Source: Bin55 sp965116055 | GTDB taxonomy: Bacteria; Pseudomonadota; Gammaproteobacteria; Pseudomonadales; Azotimanducaceae | NCBI GenBank assembly: GCA_965116055.1 | Contig: OZ220466.1 | Location: 2,480,001-2,544,000 of the forward strand | Direction of reading: 5' to 3' | Length of the DNA: 64,000 nt | In this document: one piece after another, positions 46,001 to 52,000 of the stretch | Numbering within the stretch: position 1 is the first letter of the stretch | Layout of the letters: every line of letters starts with the position of its first letter | Notes under the pieces: model-generated | Told to the model about the DNA's origin: nothing | Databases searched by the model: none | Seen by the model: only the letters and a program-made list of their open reading frames with translations | Position numbers and translations under genes: made by a program

Positions 46001-49000
46001 ACTGTGCATCCCAGGTCAGCGTCACCGAGGCCGCACCCGGCGTCGCAGCCAGACCGCTCGGAGTGGACGGAACCTCGAATGTCACCGACACCGCGTCGGA
46101 CGCCGGTCCTGTTCGCGCACCGTTCAGCGCGCGCACCCGAACCTGACGCGTGCCTCCCCCGGAAGCCAGAAACACCAGCTCGCTGCCGGAAGGCGTCGTG
46201 ACCACGGCGCTGTTCGCAAACGTGCGTAAACCCGCATTCTCCAGATCTACCCACTCCACATCACCCCAGCCCTGGCTGGAGGTCTTGATCTGGCGCTGCA
46301 TGCCCGTAATGGTGCCACAGTTCGCCGGAATCCGCAGACCGAACGAGATCGAGTAGACCGGCAGAAAACCACTGTCGTCAATCGCCCGGTAATTCGTCAC
46401 CGAAACCTTGCAGGGGGCCGCAACCACCGCCACCGCCACCATGCCCGCGTCCGCAATCGCGTCTTCCGTAGCGCCGGTCAGGCGGAACGCGTGGTTGATC
46501 GTTGCCGTGCCAACCTTGACGCCGGTCACCGTCACATCCTGCGCCATGTCGTAGTTATCCGCCGTGAAGGCCAGACTGGGCGGACTGACTGTCGCCGTCG
46601 CCGTGTCCGAACTCGCAATCCTGAGCGTGCCCGCAAACGCCTTGGTCAGGGCCACCGTGTAGGTCTTGCTGGAACCCGGCGCCACCGCCACCGGCGCACC
46701 GGTCAGTGTCAACGCCGCCAGCTTGCTGTTCTGCAGCGTAACTTCCCGAACGTTCGACCAGGGACCATGTGAACTGCTGACCGAGGCCCGCACGCGCCAC
46801 TCGACCGCCGCGCCGTGCGGGTAGTCGCTCACCACGGTGACCGCCATGGTGCGCCGCGTGTTGCCTCCGCCCACACTGGGGCTGGGGTTCGAGTAGTCGT
46901 CCCAGTCGCTGTCGCCGGCGCCCTTCAGCCGATGTTCCGCCTCCCAGTAGATCGTCGGAGCGCCACCGGGGTCGCTGAGGAAATCGCCCGAATCCGTGCC
47001 GGAATGCGTCCACGTGAGGTTGACCACCCCGGCACTCGTTGAGGTAGCCCCGGTCAGTACCGGCGCCGTCACGGCCGCCACCACCCGGATCGTCACCTCC
47101 TCGGTATCCGTGTTGCCGTTGCCGTCCGAGGCCGTCACCGTGTACGTATAGTCGCCGAGCGCGGGCGGCGTGAATGTCAGGCGCGCCACGTTCTCCGCCG
47201 TGCCGTCCGGCAGCGCCGGCGTCGTCTCGCCTGCCTTGCGCGTCCAGACATAGGTCACCGTATCCCCGTCCTCGTCCGTGGCGGACGCCGTGATGTCCAC
47301 GGCCTCGCCCAGCGTGATCCTCTGGTCCTTGATCTCCTTCAGTACAGGAGAGGCGTCATTGTCCGTGATCGTGCCCGTCGCGGTGGCATCGCCCAACGTC
47401 GCGCCGGAGGACGGATCCGACAGCGTCACCGTGAAGGTTTCGTTGTCCTCGTCAAGGTCGTCGTCCGTCACCGTCACCGCGATCGTCACCGTGGTCGCGC
47501 TCGCCGCGATGGTCAACTCGGTCGCCGCCGTCACCGCCGTGAAGTCCGTGTCCGCCGTCGCCGTGTCACCGCTCGCCGCCGTCACCGTATAGTTGAACGT
47601 GATCGGCGCGGCCGGCGCCGGATCCGCCGTCACCGTGAACGACATCGTCCCCGCGTTCTCCAACGCCTCCACGTCCGCGATGCTCAGCGAAACCGGCTTC
47701 TTAGGCGTCGCCGTCACTTCGACCGAGGCCGCACCGTCGCCCGCACCATTCACCGCGCGCACCTTGAAGCCATACAGCGTGTCGTTGGTCAGACCCGTCA
47801 CCGTGTGGCTCGTGGTCTCGGCGTCCGAATTCGAAATCGCCGTCCAGGCACCGTAGCTGCCGGCGGTGCCTTCCTTCTGCTGGAACTCCCAGCCGGTGAT
47901 GCTGGCATCGCCCGGATCGGTCCACAACAGCTCCACCTGCGCGTCGCCCGCCGTCGCCGCCAGGCCCGCCGGCGCGGCAGGTGTGGCGACCACTGTCACC
48001 GCCACCGTGCCCGCGTCCGCAATCGCGTCCGTCGCGGCGCCAGTCAGGCGGAACGCGTGGCCGATGGTCGCGCTGCCGGCCTTGACGCCGGTCACCGTCA
48101 CGTCCTGCGCCACATTGTAGTTGTCCGCTGTGAACGTCAGGCTGGGCGGACTGATCGTGGCCGTCGCCGTGTCCGAACTGGTGATGTTGAGCGTGCCCGC
48201 AAACGCCTTGGTCAGGGCCACCGTGTAGGTCTTGCTGGAACCCGGCGCCACCGCCACCGGCGCACCGGTCAGTGTCAACGCCGCCAGCTTGCTGTTCTGC
48301 AGCGTAACTTCCCGAACGTTCGACCAGGGACCATGTGAACTGCTGACCGAGGCCCGCACGCGCCACTCGACCGCCGCGCCGTGCGGGTAATCACTCACCA
48401 CAGTGACCGCCATGGTGCGCCGTTCATTGCCTCCGCTCACGGCGGGGCTGGGGTTCGAGTAGTCGTCCCAGTCGCTGTCGCCGGCGCCCTTCAGCCGGTG
48501 CTCCGCCTCCCAGTAGACCGCCTGGGTGACGCCACCGATGAAATCGCCCGGATCCGTGCCAGCGTGCGTCCAGGTCAGCGTGACCACGCTGGCGCTTGAC
48601 GAAGTGGCCCCGGTCAGTACCGGCGGCAGCGCACCGTTCGGCGTCTCCGTGACCTCGGTGGAGGCCGCACCATCGCCCGCCAGATTCACCGCGCGCACCT
48701 TGAAGCCGTACAGGTTGCCGTTGGTCAGACCCGTCACCGTATGCCTCACGGTCTCGGCATCCGAACTGGAGATCGCCGTCCAGTCGCCGTAACTGCCGGC
48801 GGAACCTTCCTTCTGCTGGAACTCCCAGCCGGTGATGCTGGCATCACCCGGATCGGTCCACGACAGCGTTACCCGACCGTCGCCCGGCGTAGCCGTCAGA
48901 CCCGCCGGCGCCGAAGGCTGGCCGACCACCGTCACCGCTACCGTGCCCGCGTCCGCAATCGCGTCCACTGTGGCGCCGGTCAGACGGAAGGCGTGATTGA

Positions 49001-52000
49001 TGGTCGCCGCGCCGACATCGACGCCGGTCACCGTGACCGTCTGCCCGGTACTGTAGTTAACCGCCGTGAACGTCAGACTGGGCGGACTGATCGTGGCCGT
49101 CGCCGTGTCCGAACTGGTGATGCTGAGCGTGCCCGCAAACGCCTTGGTCAGGGCCACCGTGTAGGTCGCGCTGGCGTTGTCGCCGCTGGACGCCACCGTC
49201 ACCGGCGCACCGGTGAACGTCAACGCCGCCAGCTCGCTGTTCTGCAGCGTAACTTCCCGAACGTTCGACCAGGGACCATGCGAATCGCCGCCGACCGAGG
49301 CCCGCACGCGCCACTCGACCGCCGCGCCGTGCGGGTAGTCGCTCACCACGGTGACCGCCATGGTGCGCCGCGTGTTGCCTCCGCCCACACTGGGGCTGGC
49401 GTTCGAGTAGTCGTCCCAGTCGCTGTCGCCAGCGCCCTTCAGCCGATGTTCCGCCTCCCAGTAGATCGTCGGAGCGCCACCAGGGTCGCTGAGGAAATCG
49501 CCCGAATCCGTGCCAGAATGCGTCCACGTGAGGTTGACCACCCCGGCACTCGTTGAGGTGGCCCCGGTCAGTACCGGCGCCGTCACGGCCGCCACCACCC
49601 GGATCGTCACCTCCTCGGTATCCGTGTTGCCGTTGCCGTCCGAGGCCGTCACCGTGTACGTATAGTCGCCGAGCGCGGGCGGCGTGAATGTCAGGCGCGC
49701 CACGTTCTCCGCCGTGCCGTCCGGCAACGCCGGCGTCGTCTCGCCTGCCTTGCGCGTCCAGACATAGGTCACCGTGTCCCCGTCCTCGTCCGTGGCGGAC
49801 GCCGTGATGTCCACGGCCTCGCCCAGCGTGATCCTCTGGTCCTTGATCTCCTTCAGTACAGGAGAGGCGTCATTGTCCTTGATCGTGCCCGTCGCCGTGG
49901 CATCGCCCAGGAGCACGCCGGCGGATTGCCCCGACAGCGTCACCGTGAAGGTTTCGTTGTCCTCGTCAAGGTCGTCGTCCGTCACCGTCACCGCGATCGT
50001 CACCGTGGTCGCGCTCGCCGCGATGGTCAACTCGGTCGCCGCCGTCACCGCCGTGAAGTCCGCGCCCGCCGTCGCCGTGTCGCTTTCCGCCGGAGGCTCC
50101 ACCGTCACCGCCGTCACCGTGTAGCTGAACGTGATCGGCGCGGCCGGCGCCGGATCCGCCGTCACCGTGAACGAGATCGTCCCCGCGTTCTCCAACGCCT
50201 CCACGTCCGCGATGCTCAGCGAAACCGGCTTCTTAGGCATCGCCGTCACTTCGACCGAGGCCGCACCGTCGCCCGCACCATTCACCGCGCGCACCTTGAA
50301 GCCATACAGCGTGTCGTTGGTCAGACCCGTCACCGTGTGGCTCGTGGTCTCGGCGTCCGAATTCGAAATCGCCGTCCAGGCACCGTAGCTGCCGGCGGTG
50401 CCTTCCTTCTGCTGGAACTCCCAGCCGGTGATGCTGGCATCGCCCGGATCGGTCCACGACAGCTCCACCTGCGCGTCGCCCGCCGTCGCCGCCAGGCCAG
50501 CCGGTGCGGCGGGTGTAGCGACCACTGTCACCGCCACCGTGCCGGCGTTCGCAATCGCGTCCGTCGTGGCGCCAGTCAGGCGGAACGCGTGGCCGATGGT
50601 CGCGCTGCCGGCCTTGACGCCGGTCACCGTCACGTCCTGCGCCACATTGTAGTTGTCCGCTGTGAACGTCAGGCTGGGCGGACTGACCGTGGCCGTCGCC
50701 GTGTCCGAACTGGTGATGCTGAGCGTGCCCGCAAACGCCTTGGTCAGGGCGACCGTGTAGGTCTTGCTGGAACCCGGCGCCACCGCCACCGGCGCACCGG
50801 TAAGTGTCAGCGCCGCCAGCTTGCTGTTCTGCAGCGTAACTTCCCGAACGTTCGACCAGGGACCATGTGAACCGCCGCCGACCGAGGCCCGCACGCGCCA
50901 CTCGACCGCCGCACCGTGCGGGTAATCACTCACCACAGTGACCGCCATGGTGCGCCGCGTGTTGCCTCCGCTCACACCGGGGCTGGGGTTCGAGTAGTCG
51001 TCCCAGTCGCTGTCGCCAGCGCCCTTCAGCCGATGTTCCGCCTCCCAGTAGATCGTCGGAGCGCCACCGGGGTCGCTGAGGAAATCGCCCGGTTCCGTGC
51101 CGGCGTGAGTCCAGGTCAGGTTCACCACGCCAGCGCTCGTCGAGGTGACGCCAGTCAACACGCCGGGAGTGGGGGCCGCGCCGACCACCACCGCCACCGT
51201 CCCCGCGTCGGGAACCCCATCGGCGCTGGCGCCAGTCACCCGGAATGCGTGGTTGAGCGTTGCCGTGCCAGCCTCCACGCCGGTCACCGTCACCATCTGC
51301 GGGGTGAGCCAGTCCGATTTCGTGAACGTCAGGGAAGACGGATCCACCGTCGCCTTGCCGGTTGCGCTACTCGTGATCGACACCGTGCCAACCGCATAGG
51401 ACTTGGTCAGCCGGACCGTGTAGGTGGCATCCTCTCCCAGCACCACCGTGACCGGAACACCCGTGAACTTGAGGGCGGTATTGGCGTCGTCCACGTCAAT
51501 GAGGGTGACCGTCGCCGTGTTCGACCAGGGGCCGGGGAACGTCGAGACCGAGGCGCCGGTGGAACCGTACGGCCGGATCTGAATCTCCACGATCCCGCCG
51601 TGCGGAATGAGACGCGACAGATTCGTCGAGACACTTCGCGAACTGCCTGCGGTGCCGGTATGAAGGATTTCCTCCCAGGCCGAGTCTCCCCTCCCCTTCA
51701 GCCGGTTTCGACTCTCCCACTTGCTGACTCTGTCGGCGCCCTCGACCAGCCGATTGGGGTCGCTGCTCTTGACGGTCCAGTTCAAGGTCACGGCACCGCG
51801 CACCCCGGCCGTAGCAGTCAGGGTGACCGGCTCGACGATCGTCGGCGTCGCACGCACGATTGAGGATTGTGCGCCGATGCCGGCGTCGTTCACCGCGCGA
51901 ATGCGGAAACGGTACTCGGTGCCGTTGGTCAGACCCGTCACCGTGCGGCTCACGGTGTCGGCATCCGACAGGTCAATGTCGGCCCAGCGGCCCCAGCTAC

